Shown here one piece after another: positions 50,671 to 59,527 of a stretch of DNA of 64,000 nt. The stretch comes from Paenibacillus lactis. Its GTDB lineage: Bacteria; Bacillota; Bacilli; Paenibacillales; Paenibacillaceae. Under the pieces are notes generated by a model, which did no database searches, was not told where the DNA came from, and worked only from the letters and a program-made list of their open reading frames with translations. Location: assembly GCF_017873605.1 (NCBI RefSeq), contig NZ_JAGGKI010000025.1:1-64000 (forward strand), read 5' to 3'. Position 1 is the first letter of the stretch, and every line of letters begins with the position of its first letter. Position numbers and translations under genes: made by a program.

Positions 50671-51840
50671 ATGAATAAGAAAGAAGTCGCACATATACGC
50701 AAGCAGTTTAAGATGGATAACGATTTGCTGAATATTGAGGATATTCTCAACGTGTACATTATGAAGGAAACGAACGAAATCTATCACTGGGAGCGGCTGC
50801 CGTTTGGTCTGTTGGACCGAGAGAAGCAGGAGCTGCATATGGGCAATTTCAAGAAGCTGCTGACCGGTGAGCTGGATCATAAGCTGTTTGAATTGAAGTT
50901 TCAGGAGGAGGCAGGGGAACCTACGCGGGTGATGCTTCATCAAGGCTTGTCGACAGGAGATCCGGAAGAATGGCAGGACCTGATGCTGATGCTGGTGGAC
51001 AAAATGATGGCGGATACCAAGTATGAGCGAGATACGGTGATCACCTTCGTTCGCGGGCAATATTACCGGCCGACCAAGGCCCGGAATGAGGAGGCTGAGG
51101 AGAGCGAGAAGGACGAGGTGTTCGGGCACCCGTTCATTCTATGCAGCGTGAATTCCACGGAGAAGCAGCGGAAGACGCTCTTGTTCGATTATGTGGAGAA
51201 GGAATTCAAGTACAATGTCATGGTGGACCCGGTTATCAAATTGAGTTCGCCGGAGCAGGGGTTCTTCTACCCCAGCGTGACGGACAATTACTCGGATGTG
51301 AACCGCGTTCTGTATTGTACGGGAAAATCCAATTTTCCGGATCAGGATTTCATCGAACAGGTCTTGAATGCCGAGAGGTCCATGACCGCAATGGAGGAGA
51401 GGGGCATCTTCGAAGAAATCGTGAAGGAAGTGGCAGGCGAACAGCTGGACTCGGCTACTCTCGCACAGGTGTATGAGGAGATCAACCATGTCATTGAAAG
51501 CCACCAGGAGGAGGAAGAGCCTCCGAAGCTGGATTATAAAGATGTGGAACGCGTGCTGACCGTAAGTGGCGTAGAGAACGTGACATCGGAAAAAGTGGAA
51601 CGGGCCTTTCAAACGGTTGTCGACGATACGAATTATGAACTGAAGGCTAGCAGCGTGATGCCGAAATTCTCGTCAAAGTCGATTAAGATCGATACCAAGG
51701 TGGCCACGATTTCGATCAGCCCGCAGGATTTACGATATGTGAAGCAGGTGAATTACCAAGGGAGACGCTGCATCCTGATTGAGGTCGATGAAGATGCCGT
51801 CATTGAAGGCTTTACGCTTAGTACGGAAACGCTATTATAG
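50671..51840 (+). CDS. DUF4317 domain protein, unknown function
   Basis: A 389-residue soluble protein covering the DUF4317 family: start MNKKEVAHIRKQFKMDNDLL, EDILNVYIMKETNEIYHWE, then a helical, Glu/Lys-rich middle and a C-terminal half with DLRYVKQVNYQGRRCILIEVDEDAVIEGF. The family is widespread in Firmicutes without known activity. The nearest AGGAGTTG is 14 nt before the ATG, longer than usual, so the exact start is moderate. No operon partners: a small RNA unit follows. Confidence 0.8.
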   Translation: MNKKEVAHIRKQFKMDNDLLNIEDILNVYIMKETNEIYHWERLPFGLLDREKQELHMGNFKKLLTGELDHKLFELKFQEEAGEPTRVMLHQGLSTGDPEEWQDLMLMLVDKMMADTKYERDTVITFVRGQYYRPTKARNEEAEESEKDEVFGHPFILCSVNSTEKQRKTLLFDYVEKEFKYNVMVDPVIKLSSPEQGFFYPSVTDNYSDVNRVLYCTGKSNFPDQDFIEQVLNAERSMTAMEERGIFEEIVKEVAGEQLDSATLAQVYEEINHVIESHQEEEEPPKLDYKDVERVLTVSGVENVTSEKVERAFQTVVDDTNYELKASSVMPKFSSKSIKIDTKVATISISPQDLRYVKQVNYQGRRCILIEVDEDAVIEGFTLSTETLL

Positions 51841-51874
51841 ACTCGTTCATCGTACGCTAGTATATAATAAAGTG

Positions 51875-51990
51875 GAGTGAGGATGCTGGTAATATCCTCA
51901 CTCCTGACAACAGCCGCTTTTAAGGGCGGCAGGCTGTATAAGGTTCAGAAATAGGTCGTTACCCTTGCCTGGGGAGTCCTATTTCTTTTT
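51875..51990 (+). ncRNA. Small RNA unit A, Fst/Hol_Tox antitoxin-like
   Basis: TATAAT (51863-51868) predicts a start near 51875 at the base of a 10-bp hairpin, GAGTGAGGAT with ATCCTCACTC (51875-51903). A CCGC/GCGG middle stem follows, and a terminator, AGAAATAGG (51947-51955) with CCTATTTCT (51978-51986), then TTTT. Sequence and layout match the unit at 61172-61295. The terminator loop contains TCGTTACCCTTGCC, and from memory this resembles the antisense RNA of Hol_Tox/Fst loci. No toxin-like frame was found opposite. The -35 is weak. Confidence 0.6.
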
Positions 51991-52079
51991 ATTTTGGTTC
52001 AGTGCTAAGATTAAATATGACCATAATCATGGTATGATTGACCTTCACCCAAGGGTAATCTTTTCAATTAGGAGGAACC

Positions 52080-52649
52080 ATGTCCTGGAGCAAATTGAAG
52101 CAACAACTGGAGAGCTTTCTCTCTCCTGCGTTACATGGAAGGGTCGAATACCGGGCAACCAGTTATCGTTACCTGCCAGGCAAACCCGGAATCTGTTATC
52201 TTGCCGTAGATAAGAAGAACGTGCTCAATATGAGTGAGACCACGGGTTCCATCCGCTGGTACCAGACAGAGCAGGAAATAAAGAATGATCCGGATCTCCA
52301 AATCCCTATCAGCCAGGAGGAAATTGAAGCGATCCGCAAGGAAACCAAGGGGACCGTTCCCGAGGAGCGTCTGCAAGTCATCGCAAGAAACCGAAAAATA
52401 ACAGAGCTTGCAAAAGAGCTTTTGTCGGTACAGGCCGCATTAAGCAAATCCAATTTTGTCACAGCAGCCACTACGTTTTTATCGATTTCTATAGATGAAA
52501 GCTTGGAGAGTAATGATATTTTATTGAATATTCTAGCTTTGGTGGACAGACGAGTCGGCAAAAAGCGCATATTGAACATGGCCGAGAAGATGAAGCTAAA
52601 GCATCCCGCTGTGCAGTATTTTTATGAGCTGCGGCGGAGTACGTTGTAA
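52080..52649 (+). CDS. SF0329-like conserved hypothetical protein
   Basis: A 189-residue soluble protein. The opening MSWSKLKQQLESFLSPALHGRVEYRAT followed by GICYLAVDKKNVLNM and a helical C-terminal half (EEIEAIRKETKGT, ITELAKELLSVQAAL, KKRILNMAEKMKLKHPAVQYFYELR) resembles the SF0329 family of small proteins of unknown function. AGGAGG lies 4 nt before the ATG. It is followed by a terminator-free gap and then the MetE-like gene, with its own upstream palindrome. Confidence 0.6.
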   Translation: MSWSKLKQQLESFLSPALHGRVEYRATSYRYLPGKPGICYLAVDKKNVLNMSETTGSIRWYQTEQEIKNDPDLQIPISQEEIEAIRKETKGTVPEERLQVIARNRKITELAKELLSVQAALSKSNFVTAATTFLSISIDESLESNDILLNILALVDRRVGKKRILNMAEKMKLKHPAVQYFYELRRSTL

Positions 52650-52762
52650 ACAAACAGTTTAATAAACACAGCATATCATTTTGGATATCCTTATCTAATT
52701 CTGCAACTTCACTGTTTAAGTTGGCTTCCTATGCATTTTCCGCACCTTTTTTGCTATAGCTT

Positions 52763-52776
52763 CTAGCTATAGCTAG
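52763..52776 (+). promoter_or_regulatory. Palindrome upstream of the MetE-like gene
   Basis: CTAGCTATAGCTAG is a perfect 14-bp palindrome with a further GCTATAGC just upstream (52753-52760). It lies about 80 bp before the start codon, a plausible operator. No S-box or T-box structure was found. Confidence 0.4.
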
Positions 52777-52852
52777 TTATGATTTTTTGGTATGCCTTCT
52801 AACCCCGCTCGTCGTGATATGATCATCGTATACAACGAGGGGGGTTATTTAC

Positions 52853-54013
52853 ATGACTGATAAGTTTCAGATCGTAGGAAGTTTGTTGCGTCCTGAAGAG
52901 CTGCTGAAATATAAAAAGCAAATTGAACATCGTGATGATATCCAGTATCCGTTCTATGAAAATTTTGAAGGGTATGCCGAGTGCGAGACCGAGGCCATCA
53001 AAGAGGTCGTGAAGAAGGAAATCGAGCATAACCTGTCGGTTATTACGGACGGCGAATTTTCCAAATCGATGTGGCATCTGGATTTTGTATGGGGCTTTGG
53101 CGGAGTCCAGCGTTATATCGCGGACCATGGCTACTTCTTCCGGGATGTGGACGGAACCTCGAAATATGAAACGCGCAAAGATATTGGATTGCGTATTACT
53201 GGCAAACTGAGCGGAACGAATCATCATTTCATCAAGCTGTTCAAACAGCTTCAGGATTTCGCAGGCGATCACCAAACGAAGCTTTGCGTACCGTCTCCTT
53301 CCCATATTTTCGGCGAGCTCTCCTGGTCGGATAACATTGGCGGAACGGATGCCGTTTATCAGAACAGACAGGAGCTCAAAGAGGGCCTTGTTAGCGCGTA
53401 TAAGGAATTCGTGGCGGAATTCGCTGCGGCGGGCGGCACGATCCTGCAATTCGATGATTGCTTATGGGAGCTGTTTGCGGACGACAACCCGAACTCTCCG
53501 TTTACCGGGGAGCATATTAACCAAGCGGAAGTACAGGGTCTCGCCACCGAATTTATTGAACTAAACAATACATTGATTGACTACGGTCATAGCCTCGGCT
53601 TAAAAATGTGGACACACAACTGCCGCGGGAACTATGATTCCCGGAACATGGGCGGAGGATCTTACGCGAAAATCGCCAACCTGTTCCTGAAGCAATTGAA
53701 ATATGACCGCTTCTTCCTGGAGTGGGATGATGAGCGTGCGGGTTCGATTGAAGCGCTGGAGGTCTTCAAGGACCGGCCGGAAACGGAGATTGTACTGGGC
53801 CTCCTGTCTTCCAAGACAAATACGCTCGATGATGAAGCCCGCGTCATCCGTCTGCTTGACGAAGCATCCAAAATCATTGACAAGGATCGTCTGCTGCTCT
53901 CGCATCAATGCGGCTTTGCATCCTGCGATGGCGGTAACGAGCTAAGCGAAGCCGAGCAATGGGCAAAAATCGATCAAGGTCAACGGATTGCCGAGCAATA
54001 TTGGAATAATTAA
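52853..54013 (+). CDS. MetE-like cobalamin-independent methionine synthase family (YxjG/YxjH-like)
   Basis: A 386-residue protein of the UROD/MetE-C superfamily: start QIVGSLLRPEELLKYKKQI, ITDGEFSKSMWHLDFVWGF, a long alpha/beta barrel, and the zinc-ligand set MWTHNCRGN and LLSHQCGFASCDGGNEL (His and Cys). It lacks the MetE N-terminal domain, as in B. subtilis YxjG/YxjH, which use methyl donors other than methyl-THF-triglutamate. The ATG follows CGAGGGGGG. A methionine or methylated-thiol role is the best guess. Confidence 0.88.
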   Translation: MTDKFQIVGSLLRPEELLKYKKQIEHRDDIQYPFYENFEGYAECETEAIKEVVKKEIEHNLSVITDGEFSKSMWHLDFVWGFGGVQRYIADHGYFFRDVDGTSKYETRKDIGLRITGKLSGTNHHFIKLFKQLQDFAGDHQTKLCVPSPSHIFGELSWSDNIGGTDAVYQNRQELKEGLVSAYKEFVAEFAAAGGTILQFDDCLWELFADDNPNSPFTGEHINQAEVQGLATEFIELNNTLIDYGHSLGLKMWTHNCRGNYDSRNMGGGSYAKIANLFLKQLKYDRFFLEWDDERAGSIEALEVFKDRPETEIVLGLLSSKTNTLDDEARVIRLLDEASKIIDKDRLLLSHQCGFASCDGGNELSEAEQWAKIDQGQRIAEQYWNN

Positions 54014-54040
54014 ATTCGGATAGATATCATTGAGCTAATA

Positions 54041-54088
54041 AGAGATGACTCGAAGGGCCTTTAATGGACCGCGAGGCATCTCTTTTTG
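54041..54088 (+). terminator. Terminator after the MetE-like gene
   Basis: AGAGATG pairs with CATCTCT, with inner CTCG/CGAG, followed by TTTTG. Confidence 0.8.
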
Positions 54089-54186
54089 TATGCGGCTTGT
54101 TGTATGCAGGGTGTTACTGCTACCCTGTTCACAGGCAGAAGTCCCGAATCAGGACGTGTTTGAATGAATAGGTTTGAGTTTCCAGA

Positions 54187-54221
54187 AGAGGTATCCTTCG
54201 AGTTGGGATATCTCTTTTTGG
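54187..54221 (+). terminator. Second terminator-like hairpin
   Basis: AGAGGTATCC pairs with GGATATCTCT (one mismatch), followed by TTTTTGG. It lies 100 bp beyond the first; the stretch between holds no gene. Confidence 0.6.
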
Positions 54222-54313
54222 TATGGGGATTTTATCTACCTTGGTACATTGTCCTGCTTAATTCATTAAACGTATAAAGATTCGAAGACAATTCAGCAGA
54301 GACGTTAAATAGA

Positions 54314-54363
54314 TTGATTTTTATGCAGAAAGTTGTATAATCTACTTAATTAACGTTAATTAA
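54314..54363 (+). promoter_or_regulatory. tetR promoter and 18-bp operator
   Basis: TTGATT (54314-54319), 16 nt, TATAAT (54336-54341). The perfect palindrome TTAATTAACGTTAATTAA (54346-54363) follows directly and covers the start site. It lies just ahead of a TetR gene, so autorepression is likely. Confidence 0.8.
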
Positions 54364-54384
54364 ACCGGAGAAAAGGGGATGAAC

Positions 54385-54966
54385 ATGACCAGAACGAAGC
54401 TGAAAGAAGCTGCGCTGAGGTTATTCGGGCAGAAGGGCTACGACGGAACGGCATTATCGGAAATCGCGAAGGAGGTGGGTGTCAAAACACCAGCAATCTA
54501 CGCCTTTTTTGAGAGCAAGGAAGATCTGTTTATGACGGTCTTCGAAGAATCGATGAGCGCCTACAACGAATATATCCAAGCGATGGCAGAAACCAGCAAA
54601 GGAATGAGCACGGAGAAAAAACTGCATGCGCTGCTGCTTCGCCAATACGATTTCCACCGGGACAAGCAGGAGCTTGCCGTATTTGCCTTCCGGTACTTAG
54701 TTTTCCCGCCGGATTTCTTGCAGGATCGGATGCACGAGGCGTTTGGGCGGTTCGATACGCTTCTGAGCAGCATTATCGGCGAGATTATCCAGGAAGGTCT
54801 GGATCGAGGCGAACTGGCCGTTATCCCGATGGAGACGCTGGTGGATTCGTACCTTACCTTGATGGACGGGCTGGGCATGCAATATTACTACTATAAATCG
54901 CCGGAGCTGTTCGAACGGAAGCTGAAACATGCCTTTGAGATGTTCTGGAGATCCGTGAAAGCTTAG
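54385..54966 (+). CDS. TetR-family repressor of the hydantoin-type operon
   Basis: A 193-residue TetR protein: N-terminal HTH (KEAALRLFGQKGYDGTALSEIAKEVGVKTPAIYAFFESKEDLF) and an effector domain ending EAFEMFWRS-type (here FERKLKHAFEMFWRSVK). The ATG at 54385 is chosen because GGGG lies 6 nt upstream; an ATG two codons earlier overlaps that site. It is followed within 40 bp by the NCS1 permease gene, so it probably controls the whole operon through the palindrome at 54346. Confidence 0.88.
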   Translation: MTRTKLKEAALRLFGQKGYDGTALSEIAKEVGVKTPAIYAFFESKEDLFMTVFEESMSAYNEYIQAMAETSKGMSTEKKLHALLLRQYDFHRDKQELAVFAFRYLVFPPDFLQDRMHEAFGRFDTLLSSIIGEIIQEGLDRGELAVIPMETLVDSYLTLMDGLGMQYYYYKSPELFERKLKHAFEMFWRSVKA

Positions 54967-55004
54967 GCGAACAACAAGATTGTACAGAAAGCAGAGGGTG
55001 GAGC

Positions 55005-56294
55005 ATGAGCAATGATACGAAAATAGAAGATTACGAACGGGAGCCCGTCCCCCAGCATTTGCGGAAATCATGGCTCTCGATGGCATTCGTCTGGATTGCG
55101 ATCGGCATTGACCTGTCCGCGATGTTCCTGGGGGCGCAGCTCGGCGCGGGCATGAGCATCGGCGACTCGCTTACGGCGGTCATCGTCGGTTCGGCGATAT
55201 TAGGCATGATCGGGGCAGTCTGCGCATATGTGGGAGCGAAAACGGGCCTGTCGACGGCCATGATCAGCAGGTTTCTGTTTGGGAATCAAGGGGCGCTAAT
55301 CGTCTCGGTCATTCTCGGCATTTCATCGCTGGGCTGGTTCGGCGTTCAGGTGGGCTTCTTCGCTTCCAACTTCCAGACCGCGTTAAACGAATTATGGGGA
55401 TGGCATTGGTCGCTCTGGGTGCTGTCGATCATTGGCGGACTTCTCATGATGTCCACGGCGATCTGGGGCTATAGGGCGATTGAAAAATTAAGCGTCTGGT
55501 CGGTACCGCTGCTCGTCGTGTTTATCATTATCGCGCTGGTCATGGCGCTAAACGGGGAAGGCGGAAGCACCGTCTGGGCACCGTTCGAGGGTGAGGCTGT
55601 GCCGATGGGGACGGCGATTTCGCTGGTTATCGGTATCTTTATCCTTGGAACGGCGCTGTCCCCTGACATCGCGCGCTGGGCCAAAACGCCAAAGCATGCC
55701 GTTACCGCAGCATTTATCGGTTTCTTTGTCGGCAACAGCTTCATGACCATCATTGCAATTTTCCTGTCGCGTACGATGGATTCCGACGATCTGACGGGCA
55801 TTCTACTGACGCTTGGTCTCGGTATTCCGGCGATCATCGTGCTGACGCTGGCACAATGGACGACCAATACGAACAATTTATATTCCGCGGGGCTGGGCTT
55901 CTCCGTCGTATTCAAACGGGTGCCTAAATCCGTGATTACGATTATTGCAGGTCTCATTGCGACGGCACTTGCTTGCTTTGGTATTTATGATCGTTTCATG
56001 ACGTTCCTGACGTACATTACGATGCTTGTCGCACCGCTGGGCGGCATTTATACGGCTGAGTATTTGTTGGTGAACAAAAAGCGATTCTCGTTTGACGGGC
56101 TGGACAGCAACCGAAGCTGGATCCCCCGCTCCATCGTCGTATGGGTCATCGCCACGTTCTTCGGGTTCATGACAACGATGGCCCCGGATGGGCTCGGATG
56201 GTTCCAGGTAACGCAGGTTCCGGCGCTGGACAGCTTCCTGATGGCATTTATCTTGCAAGCAATCATAGGCAAATGGGTCGTAAAGAAGGGATGA
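55005..56294 (+). CDS. NCS1-family permease (CodB-like)
   Basis: A 429-residue membrane protein with about 12 TM segments of the nucleobase:cation symporter-1 type: ISRFLFGNQGALIVSVILGISSLGWFGVQVGFFA, then TALSPDIARWAKTPKHA and LAQWTTNTNNLYSAGLGFS. These import purines, pyrimidines, allantoin or hydantoins with a cation. GAGGGTGGAG precedes the ATG. The next two genes encode a DUF917 protein and a hydantoinase-like protein, so uptake of a cyclic ureide is likely. Confidence 0.9.
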   Translation: MSNDTKIEDYEREPVPQHLRKSWLSMAFVWIAIGIDLSAMFLGAQLGAGMSIGDSLTAVIVGSAILGMIGAVCAYVGAKTGLSTAMISRFLFGNQGALIVSVILGISSLGWFGVQVGFFASNFQTALNELWGWHWSLWVLSIIGGLLMMSTAIWGYRAIEKLSVWSVPLLVVFIIIALVMALNGEGGSTVWAPFEGEAVPMGTAISLVIGIFILGTALSPDIARWAKTPKHAVTAAFIGFFVGNSFMTIIAIFLSRTMDSDDLTGILLTLGLGIPAIIVLTLAQWTTNTNNLYSAGLGFSVVFKRVPKSVITIIAGLIATALACFGIYDRFMTFLTYITMLVAPLGGIYTAEYLLVNKKRFSFDGLDSNRSWIPRSIVVWVIATFFGFMTTMAPDGLGWFQVTQVPALDSFLMAFILQAIIGKWVVKKG

Positions 56295-56298
56295 AAGC

Positions 56299-57414
56299 AT
56301 GAATCAAGCAACCAGATTAACCTCATTGGATGAACAGTCAATCGAATATATCGCGATCGGAGCTGCGGTGCTTGGCACGGGCGGCGGCGGAGATCCTCAT
56401 GTCGGAAAATTGATGGCCATGGAGGCGATCCGCGAGCTTGGCCCGGTACGAATCGTCCAGCTCGAAGAGCTGGACGATGAAGGGCTTATCGTGCCGGTAT
56501 CGATGATCGGAGCACCGACGGTGATGCTGGAGAAAATCCCTTCGGCAGACCAGCTGACCAAGCCGCTGGATCTGATGGAGAGAGAGCTCGGCCGCAAGGT
56601 GGACGCCGTTATGCCGATCGAGGTCGGCGGCGGCAACTCGCTCGTTCCGGTCATTGCGGCGGCACAGCGCGGAATTCCGCTCGTCGATGCCGATGCGATG
56701 GGGCGCGCGTTTCCCGAATCGCAGATGGTGACGTTCCATCTGGAAGGCATCCCCTGCAGCCCGGTGGCGATGGCGGACGAGCGCGGCAACAGCGCGCTGA
56801 TGCATACGATTGACGGGGTGTGGGAAGAACGGCTGGCGCGTGCGCTGACAGTAGAGATGGGGGGCTCTGCCTCCATCTGCGATTATCCGGTATCCGGCGC
56901 GCAGGCGAAGCGAAGCGCGATCGGCGGCACGTTGACGCTCGCCTATGAGATCGGGCGGACGCTGTTCGAAGCGAAGCAGCAGAAGCTGAATCCTGTGCGC
57001 GAGCTGCTCACGAAGCTGAACGGCCATGCACTGTTCCACGGCAAGGCCGTGGATATCCGTCGCCGCATGGACGGCGGATTTACGCGCGGCGAAGCGGTAT
57101 TTGAAGGTACCGGCGAGAACAAGGGAGAAACGATGCGGCTGTTTTTCCAGAATGAGTTCCTGCTCGCCACCGTTGACGATCAACCGCTCGCCATTACGCC
57201 TGATTTGATTACGCTGCTGGATCAGGATACGGGCATGCCGGTGACGACGGAGAACTTGAAGTATGGCGCCCGGGTGACGGCAGCAGGTTTGCCGTGCGAC
57301 GACAAATGGCGCACGCCGAAGGGCATCGAGACGGCCGGGCCAAGATACTTCGGTTATGACTTTGATTATGTGCCGATCGAGACGTTGGCTTCGAAAGGAG
57401 GTGCGGCGAAATGA
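56299..57414 (+). CDS. DUF917 (S-methyl thiohydantoin desulfurase) family protein
   Basis: A 371-residue protein of the DUF917 family: IAIGAAVLGTGGGGDPHVGKLM at the start, AVMPIEVGGGNSLVPVIAAA, PLVDADAMGRAFPESQMVTF, and EFLLATVDDQPLAITPDLI. Some members are S-methyl-thiohydantoin desulfurases; in genomes they sit beside hydantoinase genes, as here. The gene overlaps the next one (ATGA at 57411) and begins 4 bp after the permease stop. The exact substrate is inference. Confidence 0.85.
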   Translation: MNQATRLTSLDEQSIEYIAIGAAVLGTGGGGDPHVGKLMAMEAIRELGPVRIVQLEELDDEGLIVPVSMIGAPTVMLEKIPSADQLTKPLDLMERELGRKVDAVMPIEVGGGNSLVPVIAAAQRGIPLVDADAMGRAFPESQMVTFHLEGIPCSPVAMADERGNSALMHTIDGVWEERLARALTVEMGGSASICDYPVSGAQAKRSAIGGTLTLAYEIGRTLFEAKQQKLNPVRELLTKLNGHALFHGKAVDIRRRMDGGFTRGEAVFEGTGENKGETMRLFFQNEFLLATVDDQPLAITPDLITLLDQDTGMPVTTENLKYGARVTAAGLPCDDKWRTPKGIETAGPRYFGYDFDYVPIETLASKGGAAK

Positions 57415-58988
57415 CCGAGACTACAACTGCTAGTGCAAACCAGATTTACCGCATCGGCATTGATGTGGGAGGGACGAATACGGACGCCGCCCTGCTGGAT
57501 TCCGACTTGCGCTGCGTGCACAAGGTAAAGGTCCACACGACGGCCGACGTGAACGAAGGCATTGTGGAGGCCGTTCGCCTGCTGCTGCAGGAAAGCGGCG
57601 TAAATGGCTCAGACATACGCTATGCGATGCTCGGCACCACGCATTGCACCAATGCCATCGTGGAGCGCAAGCATCTCGGCCGGGTAGGGCTGATACGTAT
57701 CGGCGCTCCGGCAACGACGGCCGTTCCGCCGCTTGCCGGCTGGGACGAATCGCTGCGCGCTGCGGTAGGGCCGCATAGCTATATCGCCTCCGGCGGCTAT
57801 GAGTATGACGGCCGCAAGATCGCCAGCCTGGACGAGAAGGAGATCGCCGAGCTGTGCCGCCGGATGAGCGGAGAAGTCGACGCGGTGGCGGTGTGCGGGG
57901 TATTTGCTCCTGTGAACCGTGAGCAGGAGAAGCGGGCCGGAGAGATCGTCCGCGAAGTGTTGGGTGCGGATATGCCGGTCACGTATTCCAGCGAGATCGG
58001 CAGCATCGGGCTGCTCGAGCGGGAGAATGCCTCCGTGCTGAACGCGGCGCTGCTGCAAGTCATTGCAGGCGTGGTGCGCGGCTTCGAGAAAGCGTTGAAT
58101 GGCTTCGGCATTGATGCGCAGCTGTATATTTGCCAGAACGACGGGACGTTGATGAAGAGCGAGTATGCGCTCCGCTACCCGATTCTGACGATTGCGTGCG
58201 GACCGACGAATTCGATTCGGGGCGCGGCGCATTTGTCCGGGCTGAGCGACGCGCTGGTCGTCGATATCGGCGGCACAACGACGGATATCGGCGTGCTCGT
58301 GCAGGGCTTTCCGCGCCAATCTTCGGCAGCGGTGGATATCGGCGGCATTCGCACGAATTTTCGGATGCCGGATATTTTGTCCATCGGCCTTGGCGGCGGC
58401 ACGATCGTCCGGCTTGATGACGCGGGCGGCGTAACGGTTGGCCCGGACAGCGTGGGCTACGAGCTGACGAAACGGGCCCGCATCTTTGGCGGGGATACGC
58501 TGACGGCGACGGACGTAGCGGTGAAGCTGGGCCGGGCCGCATGGCCGGGCACCAACGCGGATGCCGTGGACGAAGTCGTCTGCAGCAAAGCGGATGCAGT
58601 CATGCAGCAGAGCCTGGAGGATGCCATTGACCGGATGAAGACGAGTGCAGACCCGGTCGATGTCATTCTGGTCGGCGGCGGCAGCTTGTTGGTGCCGGAG
58701 ACGCTGGCCGGGGCAAGCCGAATCATCCGGCCGGACAACTATGATGCGGCGAACGCAATCGGCGCAGCATTGGGATTGGTCAGCGGGGAGTCGGAGCGGA
58801 TCTATTCGCTGGACGACTGGAGCTATGACGACGTCATCCGCGATGCAAAGGAGAGCGCCATGAACGAGGCAGCTGCTGCCGGCGCGAACCCGGAGACGCT
58901 AGAAATCGTGTCCGTCGAGGACATTCCGATTGCGTATTTGCCGGGCAATGCGCTGCTTGTGAAGGTGAAAGCTGCGGGTAAGCTGTAA
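57411..58988 (+). CDS. Hydantoinase/oxoprolinase family protein (HyuA-like)
   Basis: A 525-residue protein with N-terminal hydantoinase/oxoprolinase domains: IGIDVGGTNTDAALLDSDLR (nucleotide loop), MLGTTHCTNAIVERKHLGRVGLI, then VVDIGGTTTDIGVLVQGF and ILSIGLGGGTIVRL. Members use ATP to open 5-oxoproline or hydantoin rings. It lacks a HyuB partner; the DUF917 gene upstream may take its place. AAAGGAGG lies before the ATG, which overlaps the upstream stop. The stop is followed by 134 bases to a terminator. Confidence 0.88.
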   Translation: MTETTTASANQIYRIGIDVGGTNTDAALLDSDLRCVHKVKVHTTADVNEGIVEAVRLLLQESGVNGSDIRYAMLGTTHCTNAIVERKHLGRVGLIRIGAPATTAVPPLAGWDESLRAAVGPHSYIASGGYEYDGRKIASLDEKEIAELCRRMSGEVDAVAVCGVFAPVNREQEKRAGEIVREVLGADMPVTYSSEIGSIGLLERENASVLNAALLQVIAGVVRGFEKALNGFGIDAQLYICQNDGTLMKSEYALRYPILTIACGPTNSIRGAAHLSGLSDALVVDIGGTTTDIGVLVQGFPRQSSAAVDIGGIRTNFRMPDILSIGLGGGTIVRLDDAGGVTVGPDSVGYELTKRARIFGGDTLTATDVAVKLGRAAWPGTNADAVDEVVCSKADAVMQQSLEDAIDRMKTSADPVDVILVGGGSLLVPETLAGASRIIRPDNYDAANAIGAALGLVSGESERIYSLDDWSYDDVIRDAKESAMNEAAAAGANPETLEIVSVEDIPIAYLPGNALLVKVKAAGKL

Positions 58989-59122
58989 CACGCGGGGGAT
59001 GCGCCTCGCTCGGCAGCATTTGCGACTACATGAGAAGTGTCCGCATAGCCAGTGAGCATTTCGCATATCGGGGCTCGCGGCGATCGGCGAACAACGAACA
59101 GCTCGGGACCAAAGTAACATGT

Positions 59123-59166
59123 AAAGTGGCGGTGCGGATTCCATTCCGGTACCGCCATTTTTTTAT
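59123..59166 (+). terminator. Terminator after the hydantoinase-like gene
   Basis: AAAGTGGCGGT pairs with ACCGCCATTT (with one mismatch near the base), plus inner CGG/CCG, followed by TTTT. Confidence 0.75.
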
Positions 59167-59241
59167 TTCGCGGCCTAACTTTAAAATTCGATTTCCTCAT
59201 ATAAAAATGAAGTCCCGAAAAGTCCTTTGGACTTTCCATTA

Positions 59242-59306
59242 TGGAGGCGAGGGGAGTCAAACCCCTGTCCGAAAAAAACGACAACACAAGTTTCTACGGG
59301 CACTCT
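59242..59306 (-). pseudogene. tmRNA (ssrA) 3'-end fragment
   Basis: Read on the minus strand, the sequence has GCCCGTAGAAACTTGTG, then CGGACAGGGGTTTGACTC and CCCTCGCCTCCA, which is the tRNA-like 3' part of tmRNA (usual text GGGGTTCGACTCCCCTCGCCTCCA). The T-loop reads TTTGA instead of TTCGA, so it has drifted. No tmRNA 5' part can fit upstream because a Dus gene begins at 59528. Fragments of the tmRNA 3' end are typical scars of integration by genomic islands and phages that use ssrA as attachment site. No integrase was found in the window. Confidence 0.8.
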
Positions 59307-59527
59307 GAGGAGGGGTATTGCCTCTTCTTTTTTCAAATCGACGGGGAGTATGCTCCTCACTTCGGATTATGGTATATTCATTGTTGTGTCTACGGTTAAC
59401 ATATACTGCCGTTTGATATGCATGGTTTAAATATGCTATAAGTGAAGAAAAAAGCAAGGGCATGAACGAGCTTACATTTACTATTTCGGGATAAAGATTT
59501 CCCTGTATTTATAGAGGAGTATTGGAT

